Below are positions 7,808 through 16,485 of a stretch of DNA of 64,000 bases, piece after piece. Below the pieces are notes generated by a model that was not told where the DNA came from, did not search any database, and worked only from the letters and a program-made list of their open reading frames with translations. Position 1 is the first letter of the stretch. Each line of letters opens with the position of its first letter. Source of the DNA: Brucella anthropi_A (GTDB taxonomy: Bacteria; Pseudomonadota; Alphaproteobacteria; Rhizobiales; Rhizobiaceae). The stretch covers positions 62,001 through 126,000 of the forward strand of contig NZ_LQBD01000013.1 in assembly GCF_046630315.1 (NCBI RefSeq), written 5' to 3'. A program made the position numbers and the translations under genes.

Positions 7808-9166
7808 ATGGGACGAGGTCACGATAGTTTGAAGTCATTTATCATCATCGGAGCCGGAGCGAGCGGCATCATCGTTGCTGTACAATTGCTTCGGCGCGCG
7901 CCAGAATCGACCGTGCGCCTTTTCGAGCGGTCGCAACGGCTGGGGGCAGGGATCGCTTATGCGACGGAAAATCCCGGCCATCTTCTCAATGTCCGCGCCA
8001 GCAATATGAGTGCGTTTCCCGATCAGCCCGACCATTTCCTGAACTGGCTGCGGTCGAGCACGGTTTCCGCCCCCGGCGATCAGTGGGAGCCGCACAGTTT
8101 TGCGCCGCGCAAATTCTACCGCGCCTATCTGGAGCACCTGATCGCGCCCTATATGTGCGCGGACGCGCCGCGTCTTGCCGTTGAACGGACAGGCATTGTC
8201 GACGTGATGCTGGACAAGGGCAGGCCGGCGGTCATCACCGGGACCGGCGAGACTGTCGTTGCCGATGCGGTCATCCTTGCTACGGGCAATGAGGCGGCCA
8301 TCGCGAAATCGGGAAAGCTCGTCACGGAATACTGGTCGAGCAATGGCTATTTCGACGTGCCGGCAGATGCCCCGGTCGCGATATTCGGCACGGGCCTGTC
8401 GATGGTCGACAGCGTATTGTCGTTGCTCGATCGCGGCCATCGTGCCCGGATATATGCGATTTCGCGTCGGGGCCTTTTGCCCGCGCGTCACGTTCCGGCG
8501 CAAACCTTTCCGATCGGGGCAGACGATCTGCCCGTATCGCTGGGCCTGTCAAAACTTGTGCGGCGCGTGCGCGCCATGATGGCAGAGGCGGAAAGGACCG
8601 GTTCCGGCTGGCGCGGCGTGATGGATGGCCTGCGCCCGCATACGCAGCATATCTGGGCCGGGTTGCCGATATCGCAGCGCCGCGGTTTCCTGCGTCACTT
8701 GCGTCCGTGGTGGGACGTGCACCGGCACCGCATGGCTCCCGCGGTCGCCGATCGCATCGAGGCTGCCGTGAACAGCGGCCAACTTGAAATCGCGGCGGGG
8801 CATCTGGTTTCGGTGCGTGATGAAGGCGACGGAATTGAAGTCGTCTATCGTCCGAGGCACATGGATAAGCAGGAACGGCTCCGCGTGGCGACCGTCATCG
8901 ATTGCCGGGGCGGCAATCCGCGGTTTTCGACGACCCGCAATGCGGCATTGATCGGCCTGATGGAGCGCGGTCTGGCCCGGCCGGATGCACTCGATCTCGG
9001 TTTCGACGTCACGCATGACCTCCAGCTTCTCAATGCGCGCGGTGAGCCGTCCGGCCCGTTTTTCGCGCTCGGGCCGGTCACGAAAGGTGCATTCTGGGAA
9101 GTGACAGCCGTGCCGGATATTCGCGTTCAGGCTGAAAGCCTGTCGACAATGCTGCTTGAAGGATAA
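7808..9166 (+). CDS. FAD/NAD(P)-binding protein (FAD-NAD(P)-binding superfamily, YdhS-like)
   Basis: About 452 residues. The N-terminus FIIIGAGASGIIVAVQLLRR is a GxGxxG dinucleotide-binding fold. It is followed by FERSQRLGAGIAYATENPGHLLNVRASNMSAFPDQPDHFLNWL, the signature of the NAD_binding_9 family. A second nucleotide-binding glycine motif, VAIFGTGLSMVDSVLSL, occurs near 190. A flavoprotein oxidoreductase is likely, but the substrate is unknown. The start is uncertain: the ATG at 7808 is given, but a TTG at 7829 has GAGGT 10 bases upstream and begins just before the fold, so it is a serious alternative. Confidence 0.8.
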   Translation: MGRGHDSLKSFIIIGAGASGIIVAVQLLRRAPESTVRLFERSQRLGAGIAYATENPGHLLNVRASNMSAFPDQPDHFLNWLRSSTVSAPGDQWEPHSFAPRKFYRAYLEHLIAPYMCADAPRLAVERTGIVDVMLDKGRPAVITGTGETVVADAVILATGNEAAIAKSGKLVTEYWSSNGYFDVPADAPVAIFGTGLSMVDSVLSLLDRGHRARIYAISRRGLLPARHVPAQTFPIGADDLPVSLGLSKLVRRVRAMMAEAERTGSGWRGVMDGLRPHTQHIWAGLPISQRRGFLRHLRPWWDVHRHRMAPAVADRIEAAVNSGQLEIAAGHLVSVRDEGDGIEVVYRPRHMDKQERLRVATVIDCRGGNPRFSTTRNAALIGLMERGLARPDALDLGFDVTHDLQLLNARGEPSGPFFALGPVTKGAFWEVTAVPDIRVQAESLSTMLLEG

Positions 9167-9485
9167 AGCGCTTTTGCGGCGCACGGCGGGAAGAACTCTG
9201 TCATCGGCCTGAAAGATTTTCAGGTCAATATGGCCGGGGATGAGACATTGCGGTTTCAAGCGGTCGATAATTTATAGATTTTCTGGCGCGCGGAACGATA
9301 AAATGATTCAAATCTATACGATAAGCCATTGAAAGCTATTGCCATAATGTTCCGTGGCCGGTCATAATGACGCCATCGGAATATATGATTCCTCTCTACA
9401 ACTTGCCGGAGCGATTCTGTTGCTGTTTTCTTGAGCGGTGCCTGCTTCGGATCAACCCTGATTTCGGCTGGGAGGCCTGTGGCGC
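9167..9485. other. upstream region of the mrp operon
   Basis: 319 bp without a gene. A small hairpin, CCTGAAA (9208-9214) with TTTCAGG (9218-9224), follows the FAD-protein gene. A 9-bp inverted repeat, TATAGATTT (9273-9281) and AAATCTATA (9310-9318), lies in the AT-rich part. The mrp promoter is presumably in 9250-9440. Confidence 0.45.
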
Positions 9486-12401
9486 ATGACGATGGACGGC
9501 AGAATGCTTTTCCTGCTTGTCCTTCTTCCATTTCTCGGCAGCGCCATAACCGGATTGTTCCGGGGGGCGGATCGCAGCGGTTCGGCCTGGTTTACGGCAG
9601 CGATCGCGCTTGTCGCCTTTATCGTCACCGCGAGCCTTTATCCCGTCGTGTCGGACGGCAAGGTGCTGCGCGGCACCGTGGAGTGGCTCCCGGCCTATGG
9701 TCTCAATGTCACCTTCCGCATGGACGGCTTTGCCTGGCTTTTCGCCATGCTCATCACCGGCATCGGACTGCTGGTGGTCATTTATGCGCGTTACTACATG
9801 TCGCCCGAAGATCCGGTTCCGCGTTTCTTCTCGTTTCTTCTGTCCTTCATGGGATCGATGCTCGGCGTGGTTCTGTCCGGCAATCTGATCTTGCTTGCCG
9901 TGTTCTGGGAGCTGACCAGCACCTTCTCATTCCTGTTGATCGGCTATTGGTATCACAATGCCAGCGCCCGCGACGGCGCGCGCATGGCGCTGACCGTGAC
10001 GGGCATGGGCGGGTTCTGTCTTCTGGCGGGGGTTCTGGTCCTCGGCCATATTGTCGGGAGCTATGATCTCGATACGGTTCTCGCCGCCGGCAATATCATC
10101 CGCACGCACCCGCTCTACAGCGTGGCGCTCATCCTGATCCTGCTCGGCGCCTTCACCAAAAGCGCGCAGTTTCCGTTCCATTTCTGGCTTCCCAACGCCA
10201 TGGCGGCGCCGACGCCCGTTTCGGCCTATCTGCATTCGGCAACCATGGTGAAGGCGGGCGTCTTCCTGCTGGCGCGCCTGTGGCCGGTCCTCAGCGGAAC
10301 GGAGGAGTGGTTCTGGATCGTCGGTTCGGCCGGTCTGATAACGCTCCTGATCGCCAGTTTCTTCGCGGTCTTCCAGCAGGACCTCAAGGGCCTGCTCGCC
10401 TATTCGACCATCAGCAATCTCGGCCTGATCACGGTTCTGCTCAGCCTCGGCAGCCCGCTTGCCGCTGTGGCCGCAATTTTCCACATGGTCAACCATGCGA
10501 TCTTCAAGGCGTCGCTGTTCATGGCGGCGGGCATCATCGACCACGAAACCGGCACGCGCGACATGCGCAGGCTGAGCGGGTTGTTGCGCCCCATGCCCTA
10601 TACGGCAACGCTTGCCATGGTGGCGAGTGCCGCGATGGCGGGCGTGCCGCTGCTCAACGGCTTCATTTCCAAGGAAATGTTCTTCGCCGAAGCGGTCGAA
10701 ACCCACATGGCCTCCTGGCTCGATACGATCACGCCTTACGTGGCCACGCTTGCGGGTATCTTCACCGTCGCCTATTCCGTGCGCTTCATCTATTCGACCT
10801 TCTTCGGGCCGCCGCCGCACGACCTGCCGCGCGAACCGCATGAACCGCCGCACTGGATGCGCCTTCCCATCGAGCTTCTGGTCCTGCTCTGCCTTCTGAT
10901 CGGCATCGTTCCGGGCCTGTCCATCGGCCCGTTCCTGCATTCGGCTGTCCTGTCGGTGCTGGGCAGGGCAACGCCGGAATACAGCCTCTCCGTCTGGCAC
11001 GGCTTCAACCTGCCGCTGATGATGAGTATCATTGCCATGATCGGCGGCATTCTGCTGCACTGGATGCTGAAGAACTATCTTGCGACCAGTGAAGACGGCC
11101 CGCCCTTCTTCCGGCACTTGCAGGGACAGCGCATTTTCGAGCGCGTTCTGGTGACGCTGTCATGGAACTGGGCGCGCAAGGCGGAGGCCTTCCTCAGCAC
11201 GCGCCGTCTGCAGCCGCAGCTGCGTATCGTCGTTGCAATCGCCGTCCTTGCGGCTGCCTGGCCGCTTTTCGCTGCCGGTTTGCAGAAAGGCTCGCTCGGC
11301 ACCCAGCCGGTGGACCCGATCTTCGCCGGGCTGTGGGTGCTGGGCGGCGCCTGCGCCATCGGTGCCGCCTATCAGGCCAAATATCACCGGCTGGCCGCGC
11401 TGATCCTTCTCGGCGGGGCCGGGCTCATCACCTGCATCACCTTCGTCTGGCTGTCCGCGCCCGATCTGGCCGTGACGCAGTTGCTGGTCGAGATCGTCAC
11501 CACCGTTCTGCTGCTGCTCGGGCTGCGCTGGCTGCCGAAGCGTTGGGAAGATCCCGATCCGCTTCCCGTTCAGATCGGCCCGCGCATCCGCCGCTATCGC
11601 GATCTGCTGCTTGCCATCGGCAGCGGGGCGGGCGTGGCCGTCATCGCCTATGCAGTGATGACGCGCCTGTCGCCCAGCAGCATCGGCGATTATTTCCTCG
11701 AGAACGCCTATTCGGGCGGCGGCGGCAAGAATGTCGTGAATGTCATTCTGGTCGATTTCCGCGCTTTCGATACGTTTGGCGAAATCGCGGTCCTTGGCAT
11801 TGTGGGCCTGACGGTCTTTGCGCTCCTGCGCCGTTTCCGCCCTGCGCCCGATACGACCGGATCGACGGCCCAGCAGAAGATTCAGGATGCCTATGACGAG
11901 GCAGCGCCCGACCGCAAGGCCGGTGAAACACTGGCCGATTATCTGGCCGTGCCGTCCGTCATCATGCAATGGCTGTTCCCGGTCATCATCGTGCTGGCGG
12001 TGCATCTGTTCCTGCGCGGCCACGATCTGCCGGGCGGCGGATTTGCTGCCGGTATCACGCTCGCAATTGCGTTCCTGCTGCAATATCTGGCATCCGGCGC
12101 GCGCGTGGTCGAGGATCGGCTGCGCATCCTGCCGCTGCGCTGGATCGGGCTCGGCCTGCTGTTGGCCGCCGCAACGGGCATGGGTTCATGGTTCTTCGGC
12201 TATCCGTTCCTCACGACCTATTTTCAATATACGGAAATACCGTATGTCGGAAAAATGCCGACAGCCAGCGCCCTGCTGTTCGATCTCGGCGTCTTCTCGC
12301 TCGTGGTCGGCGCCACCGTCCTGGTGTTGATCGCTCTCGCGCACCAGTCGCTGCGCAAGCACCGTGTGGAAAAGCTCGCCGCCACGAAGGAGGAGAACTG
12401 A
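9486..12401 (+). CDS. mrpA: Mrp/Pha-type Na+(K+)/H+ antiporter subunit A, fused to subunit B domain
   Basis: 971 residues. Residues about 1-500 form a proton-pumping antiporter core related to Complex I NuoL, with YSTISNLGLI and FHMVNHAIFKASLFM. An MrpA-specific C-terminal region follows. From about 815 to the end (VPSVIMQWLFPVIIVLAVHLFLRGHDLPGGGFAAG) comes a complete MnhB domain, so A and B are one polypeptide, as in rhizobial PhaA and other group 2 Mrp systems. It acts in the inner membrane as part of a multi-subunit cation/proton antiporter for pH and Na+/K+ tolerance. It is the first gene of the operon, and its stop TGA overlaps the ATG of mrpC. Confidence 0.95.
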   Translation: MTMDGRMLFLLVLLPFLGSAITGLFRGADRSGSAWFTAAIALVAFIVTASLYPVVSDGKVLRGTVEWLPAYGLNVTFRMDGFAWLFAMLITGIGLLVVIYARYYMSPEDPVPRFFSFLLSFMGSMLGVVLSGNLILLAVFWELTSTFSFLLIGYWYHNASARDGARMALTVTGMGGFCLLAGVLVLGHIVGSYDLDTVLAAGNIIRTHPLYSVALILILLGAFTKSAQFPFHFWLPNAMAAPTPVSAYLHSATMVKAGVFLLARLWPVLSGTEEWFWIVGSAGLITLLIASFFAVFQQDLKGLLAYSTISNLGLITVLLSLGSPLAAVAAIFHMVNHAIFKASLFMAAGIIDHETGTRDMRRLSGLLRPMPYTATLAMVASAAMAGVPLLNGFISKEMFFAEAVETHMASWLDTITPYVATLAGIFTVAYSVRFIYSTFFGPPPHDLPREPHEPPHWMRLPIELLVLLCLLIGIVPGLSIGPFLHSAVLSVLGRATPEYSLSVWHGFNLPLMMSIIAMIGGILLHWMLKNYLATSEDGPPFFRHLQGQRIFERVLVTLSWNWARKAEAFLSTRRLQPQLRIVVAIAVLAAAWPLFAAGLQKGSLGTQPVDPIFAGLWVLGGACAIGAAYQAKYHRLAALILLGGAGLITCITFVWLSAPDLAVTQLLVEIVTTVLLLLGLRWLPKRWEDPDPLPVQIGPRIRRYRDLLLAIGSGAGVAVIAYAVMTRLSPSSIGDYFLENAYSGGGGKNVVNVILVDFRAFDTFGEIAVLGIVGLTVFALLRRFRPAPDTTGSTAQQKIQDAYDEAAPDRKAGETLADYLAVPSVIMQWLFPVIIVLAVHLFLRGHDLPGGGFAAGITLAIAFLLQYLASGARVVEDRLRILPLRWIGLGLLLAAATGMGSWFFGYPFLTTYFQYTEIPYVGKMPTASALLFDLGVFSLVVGATVLVLIALAHQSLRKHRVEKLAATKEEN

Positions 12402-12739
12402 TGGAACTCGTTCTTGCTCTGGCAATCGGCGTGCTGATGGCATCGGGCGTCTGGCTCATCCTTCGCCCGCGCACTTTTCAGGTGGCAATCGGCCTGTCGC
12501 TGATTTCCTATGCCGTCAATCTCTTCATCTTTTCGATGGGGCGTCTGCGCACCAATGCGGCGCCCGTGCTCGACAGCGGCATCGATGTGCAGGCTGCGCA
12601 ATATACCGATCCGGTCCCACAGGCGCTCGTCCTGACCGCCATCGTCATCGGTTTCGCAATGACCGCACTTTTCCTTGTCGTGCTGCTCGCCTCGCGCGGG
12701 CTGACACGGACGGACCACGTGGACGGCAAGGAGAACTGA
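12401..12739 (+). CDS. mrpC: Mrp antiporter subunit C
   Basis: 112 residues, three transmembrane helices, homologous to NuoK. Characteristic are ALAIGVLMASGVWLILRPRTFQVAIGLSLISYAVNLFIFSMG and DPVPQALVLTAIVIGFAMTA. The start is the ATG overlapping the mrpA stop, with AAGGAGGAGAA just upstream as a very strong ribosome site. Its stop overlaps the mrpD ATG in the same way. Confidence 0.95.
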   Translation: MELVLALAIGVLMASGVWLILRPRTFQVAIGLSLISYAVNLFIFSMGRLRTNAAPVLDSGIDVQAAQYTDPVPQALVLTAIVIGFAMTALFLVVLLASRGLTRTDHVDGKEN

Positions 12740-14370
12740 TGTTGGACTGGAAAACACAACTCATTGTCGCGCCGATTGTCCTGCCGCTCGTCACGGCAGC
12801 GATCCTGCTGCTGTTCGATGAACGCAGGCGCAAGCTCAAGATGGCCATCAACTCCATCTCGACCCTGGGCCTGATCGCGATTGCCATCACCCTTGCAGGC
12901 ATGGCGAGCGAAAAGGCGCCCGAAGCTCTGGTTTACCTGATCGGCAACTGGCCCGCGCCTTTCGGCATCGTGCTGGTTCTGGACCGGCTGGCAGCCCTGA
13001 TGCTGGTGTTGACGAGCCTGCTCGGCATGGCCGCGCTCAGCTTTGCGCTGGCGCATTGGCACAAGGCCAGCCCGCATTTCCATACGATCTTCCAGCTTTT
13101 GCTGATGGGGCTGAACGGCGCCTTTCTGACCGGCGACCTGTTCAACCTGTTCGTCTTCTTCGAGGTCATGCTGGCAGCGTCCTACGGTCTGGCGCTGCAT
13201 GGGTCCGGCCCCGCGCGGGTGAAGGCCGGCATGCATTATATCGCGGTCAATCTCGTTGCCTCGTCGCTGTTCCTGATCGGCGTCAGCCTGATCTATGGCG
13301 TGACCGGCACATTGAACATGGCCGATCTCGCGCAGAAGATTTCGCAGGTCGCCCCCGAGGACCGTGCGCTGCTGGAAGCAGGCGCGGCGGTTCTGGGCGT
13401 CGCCTTCCTCGTCAAGGCAGGCATGTGGCCGCTCAATTTCTGGCTCGTGCCGGCCTATACGGCAGCGGCAGCGCCGGTAGCGGCGGTCTTCGCCATCATG
13501 AGCAAGGTCGGCATTTACGTGCTCCTGCGCCTGTCGCCGCTGATGTTCGGCATCGGCGCGGGTTCGTCCTACGGTTTCGGCAATGACTGGCTCTATTTCG
13601 GCGGCATGGTCACGCTCGCCTTCGGGCTGATCGGCGTCGTCGCATCGCAGGCGATGGGGCGGCTTGCCGGTTACAGCATTCTCGTATCGTCCGGCACATT
13701 GCTGGCGGCCATCGGCAGCGGCAATACCGCCATGACCGGCGCGGCCCTGTTCTATATGGTCAGTTCCACGCTCACCATCGCGGCGTTTTTCCTGCTGATC
13801 GAGCTGATCGAACGCGGACAGGACGCCGCCGCCAACGTTCTTGCCGTTACGATGGAAGCCTATGGCGACGACGAGGAAGAGGAGGAGGAAGACGAGGTCG
13901 GCGCGGTGCTGCCCGCAACGCTTGCGGTTCTGGGCACCTTCTTCGGCATCTGCGCGATATTGCTGATCGGCCTGCCGCCATTTTCCGGCTTCATCGCCAA
14001 GTTTCTCATCCTCGCGGCCGTCTTCAACGGCGATGGCCCGACGCCGCAGCTTGCAATGCCTGTCAGCCCGGCAAGCTGGATATTGGTCACGCTCATTCTG
14101 CTGTCCGGCCTGTCCGCGCTGATTGCGATGACGCGCAGCGGCATCCGCACCTTCTGGGCGTCGCTCGAAGGCAATGTGCCGCGTGTCCTGGTGCGCGAAA
14201 TCGTGCCGATCGCCGGCCTTCTGGCAATCTGCCTGGCGCTGACGATCGCGGCCGGTCCGGCCATGCGCTATATGGACGAGACGGCGCGTTCGCTGCACGA
14301 TCCGGCATCCTATATCGGCAGCGTCCTCAATGCGCCGCGCGTCGGTGCGCAAATGGAGGCGGCACAGTGA
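12739..14370 (+). CDS. mrpD: Mrp antiporter subunit D
   Basis: 543 residues from the ATG that overlaps the mrpC stop (AAGGAGAA upstream). A NuoM/NuoN-like membrane protein with VFFEVMLAASYGLALHG, FLVKAGMWPLNFWLVPAYTAA and GRLAGYSILVSSGTLLAAIG, which carry the acidic and lysine residues of the proton path. Residues 377-386 are an unusually acidic run (two Asp, six Glu, Asp, Glu) in a loop before the last helices. A GTGA overlap links it to mrpE. Confidence 0.95.
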   Translation: MLDWKTQLIVAPIVLPLVTAAILLLFDERRRKLKMAINSISTLGLIAIAITLAGMASEKAPEALVYLIGNWPAPFGIVLVLDRLAALMLVLTSLLGMAALSFALAHWHKASPHFHTIFQLLLMGLNGAFLTGDLFNLFVFFEVMLAASYGLALHGSGPARVKAGMHYIAVNLVASSLFLIGVSLIYGVTGTLNMADLAQKISQVAPEDRALLEAGAAVLGVAFLVKAGMWPLNFWLVPAYTAAAAPVAAVFAIMSKVGIYVLLRLSPLMFGIGAGSSYGFGNDWLYFGGMVTLAFGLIGVVASQAMGRLAGYSILVSSGTLLAAIGSGNTAMTGAALFYMVSSTLTIAAFFLLIELIERGQDAAANVLAVTMEAYGDDEEEEEEDEVGAVLPATLAVLGTFFGICAILLIGLPPFSGFIAKFLILAAVFNGDGPTPQLAMPVSPASWILVTLILLSGLSALIAMTRSGIRTFWASLEGNVPRVLVREIVPIAGLLAICLALTIAAGPAMRYMDETARSLHDPASYIGSVLNAPRVGAQMEAAQ

Positions 14371-14882
14371 AGAAAATCCTGCCTTATCCGCTTCTGTTCG
14401 CCTCGCTGCTGCTGTTCTGGCTGTTTTTGAACGGCTTCACGCGGGCGCAGCTTCTGCTCGGCGCCATCATCGCGCTCGTCGCATGTCACATCATGACGGC
14501 CTTGCGGCCGCAGAAGAACCATATCCGCTCGGTGCCGACGATGCTCTGGCTGTTCGGCGCCATGAGCTATGACGTGCTGCAATCCAACATCGCGGTTGCG
14601 GGCATCATCCTGTCGCGCAGGCGCAAGCGGCGTCCGGGCTTCGTCGTTATCCGGCTCGATCTGGAGAACCGCACGGCGCTTGCGGTCCTTGCCTGCATCA
14701 TCACCGCGACACCGGGCACGGCCTGGGTGGACTACAATGCCGCCAGGCACGAACTGACGATCCATGTGCTGGATCTGGAGGATGCGCAAGCGTGGCGGGA
14801 CACGATCAAGGGAAGATATGAAAAGCCGCTCATCAGGATATTCGGCGCGGCAGATATCGTGGAAGAGGAGCAATCCGCATGA
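14367..14882 (+). CDS. mrpE: Mrp antiporter subunit E
   Basis: 171 residues; GTG start within a GTGA overlap. Two N-terminal membrane segments are followed by a cytosolic domain with RPGFVVIRLDLENRTALAVLACIITATPGTAWVDYN, the conserved MNHE signature (TPGT). It is required in other bacteria for assembly or activity of the Mrp complex. It overlaps mrpF by ATGA at 14879. Confidence 0.94.
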   Translation: MKKILPYPLLFASLLLFWLFLNGFTRAQLLLGAIIALVACHIMTALRPQKNHIRSVPTMLWLFGAMSYDVLQSNIAVAGIILSRRRKRRPGFVVIRLDLENRTALAVLACIITATPGTAWVDYNAARHELTIHVLDLEDAQAWRDTIKGRYEKPLIRIFGAADIVEEEQSA

Positions 14883-15160
14883 GCGCAGTCATCATCTTCT
14901 GGTCCCTGCTTGCCGCGCAGCTGATGCTTCTGGGTGCCATGGCCTGCGCGGTCTACAGGCTGCTTGTCGGCCCGCGCGCGCAGGACCGCATTCTGGCAAC
15001 CGACGCGCTTTACCTCAATGCGCTGCTTCTTCTCATTACGTTCGGCATACGCACGGGCAGCATCATCTATTTCGAGGCGGCGCTGATTATCGCCCTTCTG
15101 GGTTTCGTCGCCACCGTGGCCCTTTCTAAGTTCCTCATGCGCGGAGAGGTGATCGAATGA
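14879..15160 (+). CDS. mrpF: Mrp antiporter subunit F
   Basis: 93 residues with three transmembrane helices. CAVYRLLVGPRAQDRILATDALYLNALLLLITFGIRTGS matches the MrpF/PhaF family (VGP...DR motif). It overlaps mrpE and mrpG by 4 bp each, so all subunits should be made in a coupled fashion. Confidence 0.94.
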   Translation: MSAVIIFWSLLAAQLMLLGAMACAVYRLLVGPRAQDRILATDALYLNALLLLITFGIRTGSIIYFEAALIIALLGFVATVALSKFLMRGEVIE

Positions 15161-15510
15161 TGAATGCAGGCGAACTTCCGGTCTGGGCCGCTGTCGTCAT
15201 TTCATTCTTTCTGGTCGCAGGCGCCTTGCTGACGCTTGTCGGATGCATCGGGCTTGTGCGGTTCAAAAGCTTTTACGAGCGCGTTCATGCTCCCACGCTC
15301 GGCTCTTCGTTCGGGGCAGGTGGAATCCTGATTGCGTCGATCATGTTTTTCTCCATCTTGCAATCGAAGCCGATTCTGCATGAAGTGCTTATTACCGTCT
15401 TTGTGGTCGTCACAACGCCGGTAACGCTCATGCTGCTCAGCCGCGCCGTGATCCATCGCGACAGAACGCAGGACAGCAAGGAGCTGCCTTCATCGTCCGA
15501 CCCGCTATAG
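15157..15510 (+). CDS. mrpG: Mrp antiporter subunit G
   Basis: 117 residues. Three helices, with GALLTLVGCIGLVRFKSFYERVHAPTLGSSFGAGGILIAS, the MrpG/PhaG signature (R...YxRxHAxTLG). It is the last gene of the operon mrpA(B)CDEFG. A 9-bp hairpin follows at 15583-15606. Confidence 0.94.
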   Translation: MMNAGELPVWAAVVISFFLVAGALLTLVGCIGLVRFKSFYERVHAPTLGSSFGAGGILIASIMFFSILQSKPILHEVLITVFVVVTTPVTLMLLSRAVIHRDRTQDSKELPSSSDPL

Positions 15511-15900
15511 GTCCGCGGGTTTGGTCGAGGGTGCGGAGAGGGCGGAAAACATGCGGTTTCCGTCACACCAAATGGGGAAAACCGCCGCTTGCAGACACAA
15601 GCGGCGACATTGCTTCCGGCCTGACCGGCGACCTGTTTTGGAGTTCGCTCCAAGACCGGCTATCCTGCCTTCCGGAAACATTATCCGCCATTTGCCGAAT
15701 CCCCGGCCGGACTGCCCGCCAATTGCGGGGTGGAAGCGGCGGCCTATCCCTGTTTCGGGACATTTGGAGGAGTGTCCCGAGGCTGCGGCCAATTGTCCAT
15801 TCCGGCTTTGCCGGAGATCGGCGGATTGAAGGATCGGGCCATTTGAATTATCTGGATTTCAGTAATTTCTGAAAATTCAGAATTTACGGGAGAGAGAATT
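15511..15900. other. intergenic region between mrp operon and GbsR-cyd operon
   Basis: 390 bp with no credible gene. A perfect 9-bp hairpin, CGCCGCTTG (15583-15591) with CAAGCGGCG (15598-15606), may end the mrp transcript, although it has no T-run. The last 45 bp carry the overlapping palindromes described separately and the Shine-Dalgarno GGGAGAGAG at 15888-15896. Confidence 0.5.
15857..15886 (+). promoter_or_regulatory. overlapping palindromes, candidate operator of the GbsR-type regulator
   Basis: TTCTGAA (15867-15873) and TTCAGAA (15876-15882) form a perfect 7+7 palindrome around AA, extended to 15863-15886 with a single mismatched pair. TTTCAG (15857-15862) also pairs with CTGAAA (15869-15874). 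Three alternating half-sites therefore lie 15 bp or less before the regulator's start, a position suited to autoregulation of the GbsR-cydDCABX operon. Function is inferred. Confidence 0.55.
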
Positions 15901-16485
15901 TTGGAATTGTCGCCAATCGTTCAGTCGTTCGTGCTCCACTTCGGAGAAATGGGCAGCCGTTGGGGCATAAACCGCACCGTGGGGCAGATCTACGCGCTGC
16001 TTTACGTGTCGCCGGAGCCGCTATGCGCCGACCAGATCGTCGATGCCCTGGGCGTGTCCCGTTCGAACGTTTCCATGGGTATTCGCGAATTGCAGGGTTG
16101 GAATCTGGTGCTGCTGAAACATATTCCCGGCGATCGCCGCGATTTTTTCACGACGCCGGAGGATGTGTGGCAGATCCTGCGCACGCTCGCCGAAGAGCGC
16201 AAGAAGCGCGAGATCGATCCCACGCTCACTGTCCTGCGTGAAATCCTGATGGAGCAGCCAAAAGGCGACAGCGATCTTTATGCGCAGGATCGCATGAAGG
16301 ACATGTACGGCCTGATCGAAAGGCTGACCAACTGGTACGACGACGTCAAGCGGCTCGATACCGACCGCCTGACCAGCCTTCTGGCGCTTGGCGCCAAAGT
16401 GACCCGCTTCCTCGAAACCACGGACAGGATCGTGGCGCTCGGGCGCGGACGAACATCGGCCAGGAAGGAGCCTAAGCGCGAGTGA
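15901..16485 (+). CDS. GbsR/MarR-family transcriptional regulator
   Basis: 194 residues from a TTG start preceded by GGGAGAGAG. A winged helix-turn-helix occupies about 25-95: GQIYALLYVSPEPLCADQIVDALGVSRSNVSMGIRELQGWNLV, which matches the GbsR subfamily of MarR. The C-terminal half is helical and probably forms the dimer interface. Its last codon overlaps the cydD GTG (GTGA), so it is the first gene of the cytochrome bd operon and likely controls it together with itself. The signal sensed is unknown. Confidence 0.88.
   Translation: MELSPIVQSFVLHFGEMGSRWGINRTVGQIYALLYVSPEPLCADQIVDALGVSRSNVSMGIRELQGWNLVLLKHIPGDRRDFFTTPEDVWQILRTLAEERKKREIDPTLTVLREILMEQPKGDSDLYAQDRMKDMYGLIERLTNWYDDVKRLDTDRLTSLLALGAKVTRFLETTDRIVALGRGRTSARKEPKRE

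Noticed and set aside
9256..9531. 91-codon minus-strand frame upstream of mrpA
   Set aside because: Overlaps the mrpA start on the opposite strand and has no protein-like features.
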